A stretch of DNA of 64,000 bases from Polynucleobacter sp. TSB-Sco08W16 (GCF_018687455.1 NZ_CP061291.1:558001-622000), one strand, 5' to 3'; counted from the stretch's first letter, positions 1 to 8,920 are shown. Translations and numbers: made by a program. The notes: generated by a model from the letters alone, not told the origin.

Positions 1-1194
1 GGGCCAACTTGTACTCAGTTATTAGCTTGGTTTGGTGCAGACGTGATCAAGGTAGAAAAATCAGGCGAGGGGGATGCAACACGCGGTCAATTGCGCGATA
101 TTCCCGATGCGGATAGTTTGTATTTCACGATGTTGAACCATAACAAGCGTTCCATCACTGTAAATACCAAAACCCAAAAGGGTAAAGAAATTCTGGAGCG
201 TCTGATTAAAGAGTGTGATGTTTTGGTTGAGAACTTTGCACCAGGCGCACTCGATCGCATGGGATTTTCTTGGGAGCGTATTCAGGAGCTCAATCCAATG
301 ATGATCATGGCTTCTGTTAAAGGATTTGGCCCTGGCCCATACGAAGATTGCAAAGTGTATGAGAATGTAGCGCAATGCGCAGGCGGTTCTGCATCAACTA
401 CAGGTTTTGATGATGGCCCACCCATGGTCACTGGTGCGCAGATTGGTGACAGTGGCACTGGTTTGCATTTGGCATTGGGTATTGTTACCGCGCTCTATCA
501 GCGTACTCACTCTGGCCGCGGTCAGAAAGTATTGGCAGCAATGCAAGATGCAGTATTGAACTTATGCCGTGTAAAGTTACGTGATCAACAGCGCTTAGAG
601 CGTAATGGTTTGATGCAAGAGTATCCACAGTTTCCTAATGGTGAGTTTGGTGATGCTGTGCCCCGTGCTGGTAATGCCTCTGGTGGCGGTCAGCCTGGTT
701 GGATTGTCAAATGCAAAGGCTGGGAGACTGATCCCAATGCTTATATGTATGTGATTATTCAGGCCCCAGTATGGGAGGCTGTTTGTAAGGTGATTGGGCG
801 TGAAGATTGGATTACGGATGTGCGTTTTGCATCCCCAATGGCGCGCTTGCCACACTTGATGGAGATTTTTGGCGAGATCGAAAAATGGACCATGACCATG
901 ACGAAGTTTGAGGTCATGGATGTGTTGAATAAATACGATATCCCATGTGGCCCAATTCTGTCGATGAAAGAAATCGCAGAAGAACCTGCGTTGCGTGCTA
1001 CTGGAACTGTCGTGGAAGTGGATCATCCTATTCGTGGCAAGTACCTCACTGTTGGTAATCCCATTAAGTTGTCGGATAGCCCAACTGATGTTGAGCGTTC
1101 ACCGTTGTTGGGTGAGCATACCGATGAGATTCTGAGTGAGTTAGGTTACTCCACTGATGAATTGATTGCACTCCGTCACGACAAGGTTATTTAA
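1..1194 (+). CDS. frc: Formyl-CoA:oxalate CoA-transferase (5' end cut by window)
   Basis: Cytosolic class III CoA-transferase that moves CoA from formyl-CoA to oxalate, giving formate and oxalyl-CoA for oxalyl-CoA decarboxylase. The reading frame is open from base 1 and begins inside the conserved N-terminal block (GPTCTQLLAWFGADVIKVE), so the start lies upstream of the window. A GTG at 43 is internal. Family blocks continue with SLYFTMLNHNKRS, VENFAPGALDRMGF and KVYENVAQC. The catalytic aspartate is in AMQDAVLNL (codon 547-549). The Gly-rich GGGQPGW loop and the terminal LGEHTDEIL block are also intact. Agreement with E. coli and Oxalobacter Frc, as remembered, runs over the whole length. 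The next gene starts one base after the stop, so the two are probably one transcript. Confidence 0.93.
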   Translation, partial: GPTCTQLLAWFGADVIKVEKSGEGDATRGQLRDIPDADSLYFTMLNHNKRSITVNTKTQKGKEILERLIKECDVLVENFAPGALDRMGFSWERIQELNPMMIMASVKGFGPGPYEDCKVYENVAQCAGGSASTTGFDDGPPMVTGAQIGDSGTGLHLALGIVTALYQRTHSGRGQKVLAAMQDAVLNLCRVKLRDQQRLERNGLMQEYPQFPNGEFGDAVPRAGNASGGGQPGWIVKCKGWETDPNAYMYVIIQAPVWEAVCKVIGREDWITDVRFASPMARLPHLMEIFGEIEKWTMTMTKFEVMDVLNKYDIPCGPILSMKEIAEEPALRATGTVVEVDHPIRGKYLTVGNPIKLSDSPTDVERSPLLGEHTDEILSELGYSTDELIALRHDKVI

Positions 1195-1195
1195 G

Positions 1196-2128
1196 ATGCG
1201 GGTTGCGTTGATTGGTAGTGCAGACTTTGGTAAAGCCGCATTAGAAGCTTTTTTAGATCGTGGTGATGAAGTGGTGGCTGTATTTTGTCCTCCTGATAAT
1301 CCTAAATCAACTAAGCCTGAAGTGCTTAAAGAAGCAGCGCTATCAAGAGGTTTGACCCCCTTGCAATTTCCTTCTCTGAAGGGCTCTGAGGCTGCACAGG
1401 CAATGATTGATAGTCAGGCTGATATCTGTGTCATGGCCTATGTACTGCAGTTTGTGCCACAAGAACTCTGCAAAATCCCAAAGCACGGCACCATTCAATA
1501 TCACCCATCACTGTTACCAAAGTACCGCGGCCCTAGCGCGATCAATTGGGCGATTGCTTTAGGTGAAGAAAAAACTGGTTTAACAATCTTCCGTCCATCT
1601 GATGGCTTGGATGAAGGTGAAGTGATTTTGCAAAAAGAAGTGGCAATTGGTCCTGACGACACTCTCGGTAAGATTTATTTTGACCACCTTTTCCCGATTG
1701 GCATAAAGGCACTGTTAGAGGCTGCCGACCTAGTAGTGGCTGGCAAACATCAAGAACTCGTTCAGGATGAGTCACAAGCAAACTATGAAGGCTGGTTTGA
1801 TGCGAATGCTGCTCAGATACATTGGGCAACACACATCAGTCAAATTCATAATTTGATTCGCGCTTGTAATCCAGCGCCTGGCGCATGGACCAAGTTTGGT
1901 GAGCAAAAGGTTCAGATCTATGATTGCCATAAGCATGTGGCTGCTACCTTTGGCGCAGTCAAAGGCAAGCCTGGTGAAATTACTCAAATCACTCTAGATT
2001 CTTTCTTTGTCAGCTGCCATGGCGGGCAGATCGAGGTTCTCAAGGCTAAGGGGGGCGCAGGGAAGGTGACTGGTGCTGAATTAGCTAAGGAGCTGAATCT
2101 AGCGGTAGGGCAGTTCTTTAGCCTGTAA
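1196..2128 (+). CDS. 10-formyltetrahydrofolate hydrolase-like formyltransferase-fold protein
   Basis: A 310-residue protein with the formyltransferase fold, closest by eye to the N-terminal hydrolase domain of vertebrate 10-formyl-THF dehydrogenase (ALDH1L1) rather than to Fmt. It carries the catalytic block YHPSLLPKYRGPSAINW and the aspartate motif DGLDEGE. The C-terminal third corresponds to the OB-like domain of the family. I chose the ATG one base after the frc stop; an in-frame ATG at 1166 lies inside frc. The likely reaction is cleavage of 10-formyl-THF to THF and formate, or another formyl transfer. The tight link to frc suggests a role in formyl-group or formate balance during oxalate use, which is inference. 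Fmt proper cannot be ruled out by eye. Confidence 0.75.
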   Translation: MRVALIGSADFGKAALEAFLDRGDEVVAVFCPPDNPKSTKPEVLKEAALSRGLTPLQFPSLKGSEAAQAMIDSQADICVMAYVLQFVPQELCKIPKHGTIQYHPSLLPKYRGPSAINWAIALGEEKTGLTIFRPSDGLDEGEVILQKEVAIGPDDTLGKIYFDHLFPIGIKALLEAADLVVAGKHQELVQDESQANYEGWFDANAAQIHWATHISQIHNLIRACNPAPGAWTKFGEQKVQIYDCHKHVAATFGAVKGKPGEITQITLDSFFVSCHGGQIEVLKAKGGAGKVTGAELAKELNLAVGQFFSL

Positions 2129-2154
2129 GTTCCTTGGCGCTCCAAAGGGTTAAG

Positions 2155-3561
2155 TTAATAATCCTTTGTTGCGCAGCTGAGCGAGCCGGATTGAATAGCC
2201 TGAATGAAGGTCTCGTAGTCATGCTCGTTTTGCTTTGCATACAAGGCTGCAAAATGAACGAGAGAGTCATCTAAAGCTTCACTGTTACCGCAGTATCCCG
2301 CAAGCGTAGCTGCATCCCCGGAGCGAGCATGTGCATTAGCTAAAGCCCAGCCAAAGAGTTTGGCAAAATCAGGAAAGACTTTTGCATTGATGCCATCGTT
2401 CCCAACCGAAATTCCACCCTTCATATCGCGTAATTGTCGAACATAAAAATCGACTTCACGTGTTCTGCCAAAACCCAGGAAAAGATCTGGCGCTCCTTGA
2501 ATGAGGGATTGACCATGCACTACGCGCTCGCCCTCGGAGGTAAATTGAGCGCTTGGAAAATATGGAGCTAAAACGGATTGTTGGGCTTGTTTGGTCTGCA
2601 AAAAAAGTGCGTCATTTGCGTCCAGGCCCTCAAAATATAGGACCCAGCAGGAGGTTCCGACGCTGCCAACCCCGACTATTTTTCGTGCCCAATCAATCCA
2701 TTTGTAGCGCAGTAGTAAATGACTGCGATCTGGTGGTAAGGACTGAATATAGGAGTTCATACCCTCATCATTGAGTTCTGAAATCTTTCCGCCATGAACG
2801 GAGAGTTCAAGATGTTCAATAAAAGGAGGGTTGTTGATCAGCCGAATCCCTGCAGCGGTTTTTTGCGTTAACTTACCGATTAAGCCAGCATTATTATTTT
2901 TTCGAGCTTTATCTAGCAAGCCCTTTAAATATTTTTGACTTGCAGCGCTTCCATATTTGACGGCAATGCTCTTTAAAACCTTTTCATCGATATAGGTGCG
3001 CTTCATATCAACATAAGGGACTGAGGCATAGTGATGAAGGTAGTTGCGATAGGCTGTAACAATATTGCGAACAATCATTTCACCATACGCATGGTCTTGA
3101 CCTAACTGCTTGGAGGCAATCAGGGCGCTTGTCGTAAGGCGTTTTAAATCCCAATCAAAGTTGCCAGGAAGGGTTTCATCAAAATCATTGATGCCAAACA
3201 CGAGTTGGTGCTCTGAAGTGGAGAAAAATCCAAAATTACTCACGTGCATATCGCCACATAACTGAACTTGAATAGGCACACTTTGAGTTTTAGCTAAGTC
3301 ATTGGCCATGATTGCAGCGCCACCCCGAAAAAAAGCAAAGGGATTGGCGGCCATACGAGCATGGCGGATGGGGATGTACTCAGGAATGCGCGTTTTAGCC
3401 TGCTCAAGCAATGTATCAATCGGAGATTGACGTTTGCCTTCGACATTGAATTGCCCAATTGCAGATCGACTTGCCTGCTTGCGGATCGATTTCCCTAAGG
3501 CGAAGCGCTCTTTTAGGGTGGGATTTTTTTTGAGAAATGATTCGTATAGTTCACTCGACAT
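2155..3561 (-). CDS. DUF2252 family protein with kinase-like motifs
   Basis: A 468-residue soluble protein recognisable as DUF2252 (COG4320), a family without an assigned reaction. Conserved features are an IRHARMAANPFAFFRG block near residue 65, CGDMHVSNFGFF near 103 and FGINDFDET near 122. The pair GDxHxxN plus DFD resembles the catalytic loop and metal-binding aspartate of aminoglycoside-phosphotransferase-like kinases. That resemblance is my inference. No signal peptide or membrane segment is seen. The gene converges on the formyltransferase gene and sits downstream of panC on the same strand, separated by 88 bases that include an inverted repeat. Confidence 0.8.
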   Translation of the reverse strand: MSSELYESFLKKNPTLKERFALGKSIRKQASRSAIGQFNVEGKRQSPIDTLLEQAKTRIPEYIPIRHARMAANPFAFFRGGAAIMANDLAKTQSVPIQVQLCGDMHVSNFGFFSTSEHQLVFGINDFDETLPGNFDWDLKRLTTSALIASKQLGQDHAYGEMIVRNIVTAYRNYLHHYASVPYVDMKRTYIDEKVLKSIAVKYGSAASQKYLKGLLDKARKNNNAGLIGKLTQKTAAGIRLINNPPFIEHLELSVHGGKISELNDEGMNSYIQSLPPDRSHLLLRYKWIDWARKIVGVGSVGTSCWVLYFEGLDANDALFLQTKQAQQSVLAPYFPSAQFTSEGERVVHGQSLIQGAPDLFLGFGRTREVDFYVRQLRDMKGGISVGNDGINAKVFPDFAKLFGWALANAHARSGDAATLAGYCGNSEALDDSLVHFAALYAKQNEHDYETFIQAIQSGSLSCATKDY

Positions 3562-3642
3562 GTTTTGATAATCCGATATGTCTATTTAAGGGTGACGCAA
3601 ATTTGCAAGAGAGAGGCTCAAGCAACTCTGAATATCTTCTGA

Positions 3643-3661
3643 CTAGAGATTAAATCTCTAG
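3643..3661. repeat. Inverted repeat across the panC stop codon
   Basis: Two 9-base arms (CTAGAGATT and AATCTCTAG) are separated by a single base and span the end of panC. There is no T-run on either side, so a terminator role is doubtful. It could act as an RNA-end stabilising hairpin only if the loop opens, since one base is too short for a loop. Confidence 0.4.
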
Positions 3662-4501
3662 GTTGTCGATCAAGCGGGTTTTACCAAGCTTGGCTGCCGT
3701 CAGAATAACTAGGGGCTCACCCGCTTGCAGATTTTCATTAGTGGCGGGTGCTAGATCACCTTGCTGGCGAATCGCGATGTAATCTGGGTTCCAGCCGCGT
3801 CCAGTGAGCTTAGTAACTGCTTCTTTTTCAATTTCAGATAAAGCCTGTACATTGCGATCGCTTAACTGTAAAACACGGTTACGAACTTCTTGTAAGATCT
3901 TTTGTAATTCCGGTGCTTCTGCACGTTCTTCTGTCGAAAGGTAGCCGTTGCGTGAAGAGAGGGCGAGACCATCATCTGCACGAATAGTTTCACCAGGAAT
4001 AATTTCTACCGGTAGAGAAAACTGCTTAGCCATTCTGCGAATAATCATCAACTGTTGATAATCTTTTTTACCAAAGACGGCTACTTTGGGTTGCACACAG
4101 GAAAACAGCTTTAAGACCACTGTACAAACGCCTTTAAAGAAGCCGGGGCGGAACTCGCCCTCGAGAATATCGCCTAACTGCTGCGGTGGGTCAACCCGAT
4201 ACTCTTGAGGCTGTGGATAAAGGTCTCGCTCAGTTGGCGCAAAGAGGATGTACACCCCTTCTTTTTCCAGCTTCTCGATATCTGCTTGCATTGTGCGAGG
4301 GTAGCTGTCGAAATCCTCGTTCGGGCCAAACTGTAAGCGGTTTACAAAGATGCTGGCCACCACTGGATCGCCATGCTGTCTAGCTAAGCGCATTAGTGAT
4401 AGGTGACCTTCGTGCAGGTTGCCCATGGTTGGTACAAACGAGGCACGGTTTTGTCCGCGCAAATGGTCGCGCAACTCCTGAATGTCGCTAATAATTTTCA
4501 T
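3650..4501 (-). CDS. panC: Pantothenate synthetase
   Basis: Cytosolic ATP-dependent ligase that joins pantoate and beta-alanine to make pantothenate, the precursor of CoA. At 283 residues it has the usual family length. It shows the adenylate-forming signature PTMGNLHEGH (residues 24-33), the FGKKDYQQL block and the RADDGLALSSRN block. The start codon overlaps the scpA stop by four bases (ATGA), indicating translational coupling with the upstream gene. The order DUF3460-scpA-panC on one strand suggests a single operon. Confidence 0.95.
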   Translation of the reverse strand: MKIISDIQELRDHLRGQNRASFVPTMGNLHEGHLSLMRLARQHGDPVVASIFVNRLQFGPNEDFDSYPRTMQADIEKLEKEGVYILFAPTERDLYPQPQEYRVDPPQQLGDILEGEFRPGFFKGVCTVVLKLFSCVQPKVAVFGKKDYQQLMIIRRMAKQFSLPVEIIPGETIRADDGLALSSRNGYLSTEERAEAPELQKILQEVRNRVLQLSDRNVQALSEIEKEAVTKLTGRGWNPDYIAIRQQGDLAPATNENLQAGEPLVILTAAKLGKTRLIDNLEI

Positions 4502-5361
4502 GCAACAGGGGTGTAGGCGAGGCGCACGTAAATTGGTGCATAAGGCTCAGCCTGAGTAATCTCTACTAAAGCCTCACGAGAGAGTTCTAGCATTGCGATA
4601 AAGTTGACAATCACGACCGGAACACCTTTGCCGGACTTAATGGCATCTTCAAACAGCTCACTAAACTCTACAAATTTTGTATTTTGTAGGCGACGCAAGA
4701 TGCGAGTCATGAAGTCACGGACAGAGAGTTCTTCACGAGTAATGGTGTGGTGCTGAGTCAGTTTTGCGCGGTGAAGTACGTCACGCCATGCCATTTGCAG
4801 ATCTTCTAGGTTGACTTCTGGCCAAGTAATTGCAACGGTGGTATCCACAAAACCATGGGCCACTTGGAAGTCGCGACCTTGTTGTGGAATTTGATCGAGC
4901 TCTTGCGCGGCAAGTTTCATGCGCTCGTATTCCAATAGGCGACGAACTAATTCTGCGCGAGGGTCTTCTACTTCCTCTTCGCTATCTGCCTTCTTCATTG
5001 GCAAGAGCATGCGAGATTTAATTTCAATCAACATTGCGGCCATCAATAAATACTCAGCAGCAAGTTCAAGGTTGTGATGACGAATTTGGTCGATATAGCT
5101 CAGGTACTGTTGAGTAACCTGTGCCATCGGAATATCTAGCACGTTGAAGTTTTGCTTACGAATCAGGTAGAGCAAAAGATCCAGGGGCCCTTCAAATGCT
5201 TCTAGAAAAACCTCTAGCGCATCGGGTGGAATATAGAGGTCAGTAGGAAGCTTAAAAAGCGGTTCGCCATAAAGCTTGGCGAATGCTTCCGACATTCCAT
5301 CGGTTACCGATGGAGTGCTATCAAGTAAATCGGATATCGGCTGAGTGCTTGGCTCAGTCAT
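4498..5361 (-). CDS. scpA: Segregation and condensation protein A
   Basis: The kleisin subunit of the bacterial Smc-ScpAB condensin, which bridges SMC heads and helps chromosome folding and segregation. At 287 residues it carries the N-terminal kleisin block FEGPLDLLLYLIRKQ near residue 53 and the helical segment QYLSYIDQIRHHNLELAAEYLLMAAMLI split over its middle, with a winged-helix C terminus. The first 50 residues form a variable extension. It overlaps DUF3460 by 8 bases at its 5' end and panC by 4 at its 3' end. No scpB is in this window. Confidence 0.93.
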   Translation of the reverse strand: MTEPSTQPISDLLDSTPSVTDGMSEAFAKLYGEPLFKLPTDLYIPPDALEVFLEAFEGPLDLLLYLIRKQNFNVLDIPMAQVTQQYLSYIDQIRHHNLELAAEYLLMAAMLIEIKSRMLLPMKKADSEEEVEDPRAELVRRLLEYERMKLAAQELDQIPQQGRDFQVAHGFVDTTVAITWPEVNLEDLQMAWRDVLHRAKLTQHHTITREELSVRDFMTRILRRLQNTKFVEFSELFEDAIKSGKGVPVVIVNFIAMLELSREALVEITQAEPYAPIYVRLAYTPVA

Positions 5362-5542
5362 TCGAATAAACGTAAGCGCGTTGTTTTAATTGAGCAGCTT
5401 TTGCACGACGCTGATCTTCAACGCTCAGTGGCTCTTTATCCCAAAGGAGGGCGCGGCCAGCCTGCTGCTCTGCCTCGAGGTTGGGTTTCTCGGTTTTAAG
5501 TTCATTTAAGAACTGGGTGAATTCAGATTGATATCTAGCCAT
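5354..5542 (-). CDS. DUF3460 family small protein
   Basis: A 62-residue soluble protein of a betaproteobacterial family with no known function. It shows the typical opening MARYQSEFTQFLNELK, the central GRALLWDKEP and the C-terminal QRAYVYSND. I start it at the ATG ending at 5542, which has an AGGA ribosome site nearby; an in-frame ATG 30 bases upstream would add ten residues not typical of the family. It overlaps scpA by 8 bases, and this gene-pair order is common in Burkholderiales as I remember it. Confidence 0.85.
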   Translation of the reverse strand: MARYQSEFTQFLNELKTEKPNLEAEQQAGRALLWDKEPLSVEDQRRAKAAQLKQRAYVYSND

Positions 5543-5619
5543 GACATTTCCTAAAATACTCAATAAATTCAATAACTTATAAAGTTAGTGATAAAAGTGA
5601 ATTGAGGACTACGAACACC

Positions 5620-5625
5620 ATTATA
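5620..5625 (-). promoter_or_regulatory. Candidate -10 box for the DUF3460-scpA-panC operon
   Basis: Read on the minus strand this is a perfect TATAAT, about 78 bases before the DUF3460 start. The upstream -35 match is weak: a TTGTAA lies 20 bases away instead of 17. The site lies between the metG stop and DUF3460, so the operon can have its own start in addition to read-through from metG. Confidence 0.4.
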
Positions 5626-5645
5626 GGTGCTTTTTAGGCCCTTTT

Positions 5646-7316
5646 TTACAAGTTTGCAGCCAGCAAAGCCTCAATTTGAGGGGCTTCCACCCGAGTCATG
5701 AGGTGCTTGTAGGCTTGAATAGGATTCTTGCTAGAAAGTGGGGTGCCAATATCTGCCCAGGATTGTGGTGCCAAAGAAAGGAATTGCTCTACACCGGCAG
5801 CAACCTGAGGGATGACTGGCTTGAGATACAGGCTGAGCATGCGGAAGGCTTCCAAAGTCACGCTACAGACGCGTTGTAAATCTGGCTCGCGAGCGGGATC
5901 TTTAGCGATTTCCCAGGGCTTGTTCTCATCTACGAAACCGTTGATCTTATCGGCAAGCTCCATGATCGAACGTAATGCTTTTGCGTACTCGCGTCCTTCA
6001 TAGAGTGCGGCAATTTTTTCACTAGCCTCAGCGATTTCTTTGAGTAAAGGATTGTTCATTGCCTCATCAGAGACAACGCCACCAAAACGTTTTACCAAGA
6101 ACCCTGCACTGCGACTGGCAATGTTGATGTACTTGCCTAATAAATCGCTATTCACGCGAGCAACGAAGTCATTCAGATTTAAATCTAAATCTTCCATGCT
6201 GTCATTAAGCTTGGTAGCAAAGTAATAGCGGAACCACTCAGGATTAAAGCCGCATTCAATCACGCTATTTGCAGAAATTAATGTGCCACGAGACTTACTC
6301 ATCTTCTCGCCATCAACCGTTAAGAAGCCATGAGCAAAGACATTGGTTGGCGTGCGGTAACCTGCAAATTTCAGGGTTGCTGGCCAAAACAAGGTATGAA
6401 AATACAGAATGTCTTTACCAATAAAATGGTATTGCTCGGTCGTAGTGTCTGGCTTAACCCACTCATCAAAATCAAGACCCTTAGCCTGACAGTAATTGAG
6501 GAAGCTGGCGTAGTAGCCTATGGGGGCATCAAGCCATACATAGAAGTATTTGCCAGGCGCATCAGGGATTTCAAAGCCGAAATAGGGAGCATCACGGGAG
6601 ATATCCCAATCGCCTAATTTACTTTCTCCAGGCTCGCCAACCCATTCTTTCATCTTGTTGCGAGCTTCAGGTTGGAGTGGTGTTTTTACTTGAGTCCACT
6701 CACGCAAGAACGCCTCACAACGTGGGTCAGATAATTTAAAGAAATAGTGATCAGAAATCTTTTTAATCGGAGTTGCACCGCTGACTACCGAAAAGGGATT
6801 CTTTAAATCGGTAGGTGAATACGTGGCACCACATTTTTCACAGTTATCACCGTATTGATCTTTTGAGCCGCACTTAGGGCACTCACCCTTAATAAAACGA
6901 TCCGGCAAGAACATTTCTTTTACTGGATCGTAAGCTTGTTCAATCGCACGTTTCTCAATTAGGCCAGCATCACGCAGCTTGATATAAATACTTTGCGCTA
7001 ACTTTTCATTCTCGGGACTATCGGTGGTGTAGTAGTTGTCAAATGAGATAAGGAAGTTATCAAAGTCGCGCTTATGCTCTTTCCATACGTTGGCAATCAG
7101 CTCTTTTGGAGTAAGACCCTCTTTTTCTGCGCGCAACATGATTGGGGTGCCATGAGTGTCATCGGCTCCAACGTAATGAACTTCATGACCACGCATGCGC
7201 TGAAAGCGAACCCAGATATCGGTCTGAACGTACTCCACTAAATGGCCGATATGGATCTGACCGTTGGCATACGGTAAGGCGGAGGTGACTAGAAGGCGGC
7301 GCTGGGAGCTACTCAT
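5646..7316 (-). CDS. metG: Methionyl-tRNA synthetase, short form without C-terminal tRNA-binding domain
   Basis: Class I aminoacyl-tRNA synthetase that charges tRNA-Met, a cytosolic enzyme. The HIGH motif is at residues 22-25, a CPKCG...CEKCG zinc knuckle lies near 146-163 and EKMSKSRG near 333. The anticodon-binding helical domain follows and the protein stops at residue 556 after MTRVEAPQIEALLAANL. E. coli MetG and many Burkholderia homologues continue about 120 residues further with an EMAPII/Trbp111-like domain. Only 103 bases separate the stop from the next gene, so no detached domain follows. The enzyme may therefore be monomeric. Confidence 0.96.
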   Translation of the reverse strand: MSSSQRRLLVTSALPYANGQIHIGHLVEYVQTDIWVRFQRMRGHEVHYVGADDTHGTPIMLRAEKEGLTPKELIANVWKEHKRDFDNFLISFDNYYTTDSPENEKLAQSIYIKLRDAGLIEKRAIEQAYDPVKEMFLPDRFIKGECPKCGSKDQYGDNCEKCGATYSPTDLKNPFSVVSGATPIKKISDHYFFKLSDPRCEAFLREWTQVKTPLQPEARNKMKEWVGEPGESKLGDWDISRDAPYFGFEIPDAPGKYFYVWLDAPIGYYASFLNYCQAKGLDFDEWVKPDTTTEQYHFIGKDILYFHTLFWPATLKFAGYRTPTNVFAHGFLTVDGEKMSKSRGTLISANSVIECGFNPEWFRYYFATKLNDSMEDLDLNLNDFVARVNSDLLGKYINIASRSAGFLVKRFGGVVSDEAMNNPLLKEIAEASEKIAALYEGREYAKALRSIMELADKINGFVDENKPWEIAKDPAREPDLQRVCSVTLEAFRMLSLYLKPVIPQVAAGVEQFLSLAPQSWADIGTPLSSKNPIQAYKHLMTRVEAPQIEALLAANL

Positions 7317-7457
7317 GTAAAGCGTACTTAAATAAGAGGGTTAAATGGAATCAATCCCCAATTATGCTGGGTAGAGCAATGATTTTAGTCTGCGGTTAAA
7401 GTAAAGCCCCGATTGCAAGCGATAAAATTGTTTTAGACCTCATTTAGAAAGTGCCTC

Positions 7458-8300
7458 ATGGCTGCAAAACCCAGTATTCAAATGTCACACGCCTCCGTGC
7501 CTTTGGTCCATGAGGTGGAGATAATGGATGAGGCCGGACGGAGCAAGCTGGTGCATGTCCCTGGAGAGCGGCCGTTAACGATTTATCTGGACAAGCGCGA
7601 GGTGGTGACCTTAATGACCCTGGGAAGCGCCCCTGAGGCCCTGGTCTTGGGGTATCTACGGAATCAGCGCCTAGTGGAGTCGCCTGATGACATTGAGAGT
7701 ATTCAGGTTGATTGGGAAACCGATTCTGCTGCGGTAAAAACTCGCCGCAGTACTGTAGATATTGATGCTTTGACCAGCAAGCGCGTAGTAACAACTGGTT
7801 GTGGTCAAGGAACCATGTTTGGCGGCCTGATGGAGGAGATGTCTGAGATTAGACTGCCCGATGGACCAAAACTGTCCCAAGAGGCCATTGTGGCTTTGGT
7901 GGATGCTATCCGGACTCATGACACGATCTACAAAAAGTCTGGCTCAGTTCATGCCTGCGCCGTATTTGAGCGCGATGGGGAGCACGGAGTTCGCCTCCTT
8001 CACTTTATTGAGGATGTAGGTCGCCATAACGCGGTTGACTCCATTTCTGGTCTGATGTGGCTAGCTGAAAAACCGGGTAAGGATTTAATTTTCTTTACTA
8101 CTGGCCGCCTCACCTCAGAAATGGTGATCAAGGGTGCTCAAATGGGTATTCCTTTCTTGTTGACTCGGTCGGGGGTCACCTTAATGGGCTTGGAGCTGGC
8201 TCGCAAGACTAACCTCACCATCCTGTCCCGCTGCTCCGGTAAACACTTCGAGATCTATAACGCACCTGAGCGGGTGGTATTTACCCAAAACAAGCAATAA
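7458..8300 (+). CDS. fdhD: Formate dehydrogenase accessory sulfurtransferase
   Basis: FdhD passes sulfur from IscS to the molybdenum cofactor of formate dehydrogenase. At 280 residues it has the family length and the blocks SGSVHACAVF, EDVGRHNAVD, TTGRLTSEMV and SRSGVT-type nucleotide contacts. The sulfur-relay loop reads TTGCGQG, with Cys115 present but the second position of the E. coli CxxC occupied by Gly118. The gene is divergent from metG. No formate dehydrogenase subunit lies in this window. Together with frc and the OxlT-like carrier it supports formate oxidation by this organism. Confidence 0.93.
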   Translation: MAAKPSIQMSHASVPLVHEVEIMDEAGRSKLVHVPGERPLTIYLDKREVVTLMTLGSAPEALVLGYLRNQRLVESPDDIESIQVDWETDSAAVKTRRSTVDIDALTSKRVVTTGCGQGTMFGGLMEEMSEIRLPDGPKLSQEAIVALVDAIRTHDTIYKKSGSVHACAVFERDGEHGVRLLHFIEDVGRHNAVDSISGLMWLAEKPGKDLIFFTTGRLTSEMVIKGAQMGIPFLLTRSGVTLMGLELARKTNLTILSRCSGKHFEIYNAPERVVFTQNKQ

Positions 8301-8340
8301 ATTGATGGGCAGGGTTGGGTGAAGGTTTTACAATTCCGGC

Positions 8341-8907
8341 ATGACTATTAAATCTGACCACTGGATCCGCCGCATGGGCGAGCAAGGCATGATCAGCCCA
8401 TTTGAACCTGGGCAAGTTCGCCAAGACGCCGCCGGCAATAAAATTGTGAGTTATGGCACATCAAGCTATGGCTATGACATTCGTTGTGCAGACGAATTCA
8501 AGATCTTCACGAACATCAACAGCACGATTGTTGACCCTAAGAACTTTGATGAACAATCGTTTGTCGATTTCAAGGGTGATGTCTGCATCATTCCACCAAA
8601 TTCATTTGCCTTGGCAAGAACAGTGGAGTATTTCAAGATTCCTCGTAGTGTATTGACTGTTTGCGTTGGTAAGAGTACCTACGCACGCTGCGGCATTATT
8701 GTGAACGTCACTCCATTCGAGCCAGAGTGGGAGGGCTATGTCACTCTAGAGTTTTCTAACACCACACCATTACCAGCAAAAATTTATGCTGGCGAAGGTT
8801 GCGCGCAAGTACTCTTCTTTGAGAGTGATGAGGTATGTGGCACATCCTATAAAGACCGCGGTGGCAAGTATCAAGGTCAGCGGGGCGTGACCCTGCCTAA
8901 GACCTAA
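8341..8907 (+). CDS. dcd: dCTP deaminase
   Basis: Homotrimeric enzyme that deaminates dCTP to dUTP, feeding dTMP synthesis. At 188 residues it has the usual length. It shows SYGTSSYGYDIRC near residue 38, the catalytic segment GKSTYARCGIIVNVTPFEPEWEG split around residues 111-131 (with the conserved Ser/Arg/Glu), and the terminal GGKYQGQRGVTLPK. It lies 40 bases after fdhD and 13 bases before the channel gene, on the same strand. Confidence 0.96.
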   Translation: MTIKSDHWIRRMGEQGMISPFEPGQVRQDAAGNKIVSYGTSSYGYDIRCADEFKIFTNINSTIVDPKNFDEQSFVDFKGDVCIIPPNSFALARTVEYFKIPRSVLTVCVGKSTYARCGIIVNVTPFEPEWEGYVTLEFSNTTPLPAKIYAGEGCAQVLFFESDEVCGTSYKDRGGKYQGQRGVTLPKT

Positions 8908-8920
8908 TTCATTCACGGTA

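Noticed and set aside
1196..2128. Annotating the gene after frc as fmt
   Set aside because: The HPSLLPKYRGPSAINW and DGLDEGE blocks resemble the 10-formyl-THF hydrolase domain more closely, and there is no def gene beside it as is common for fmt.
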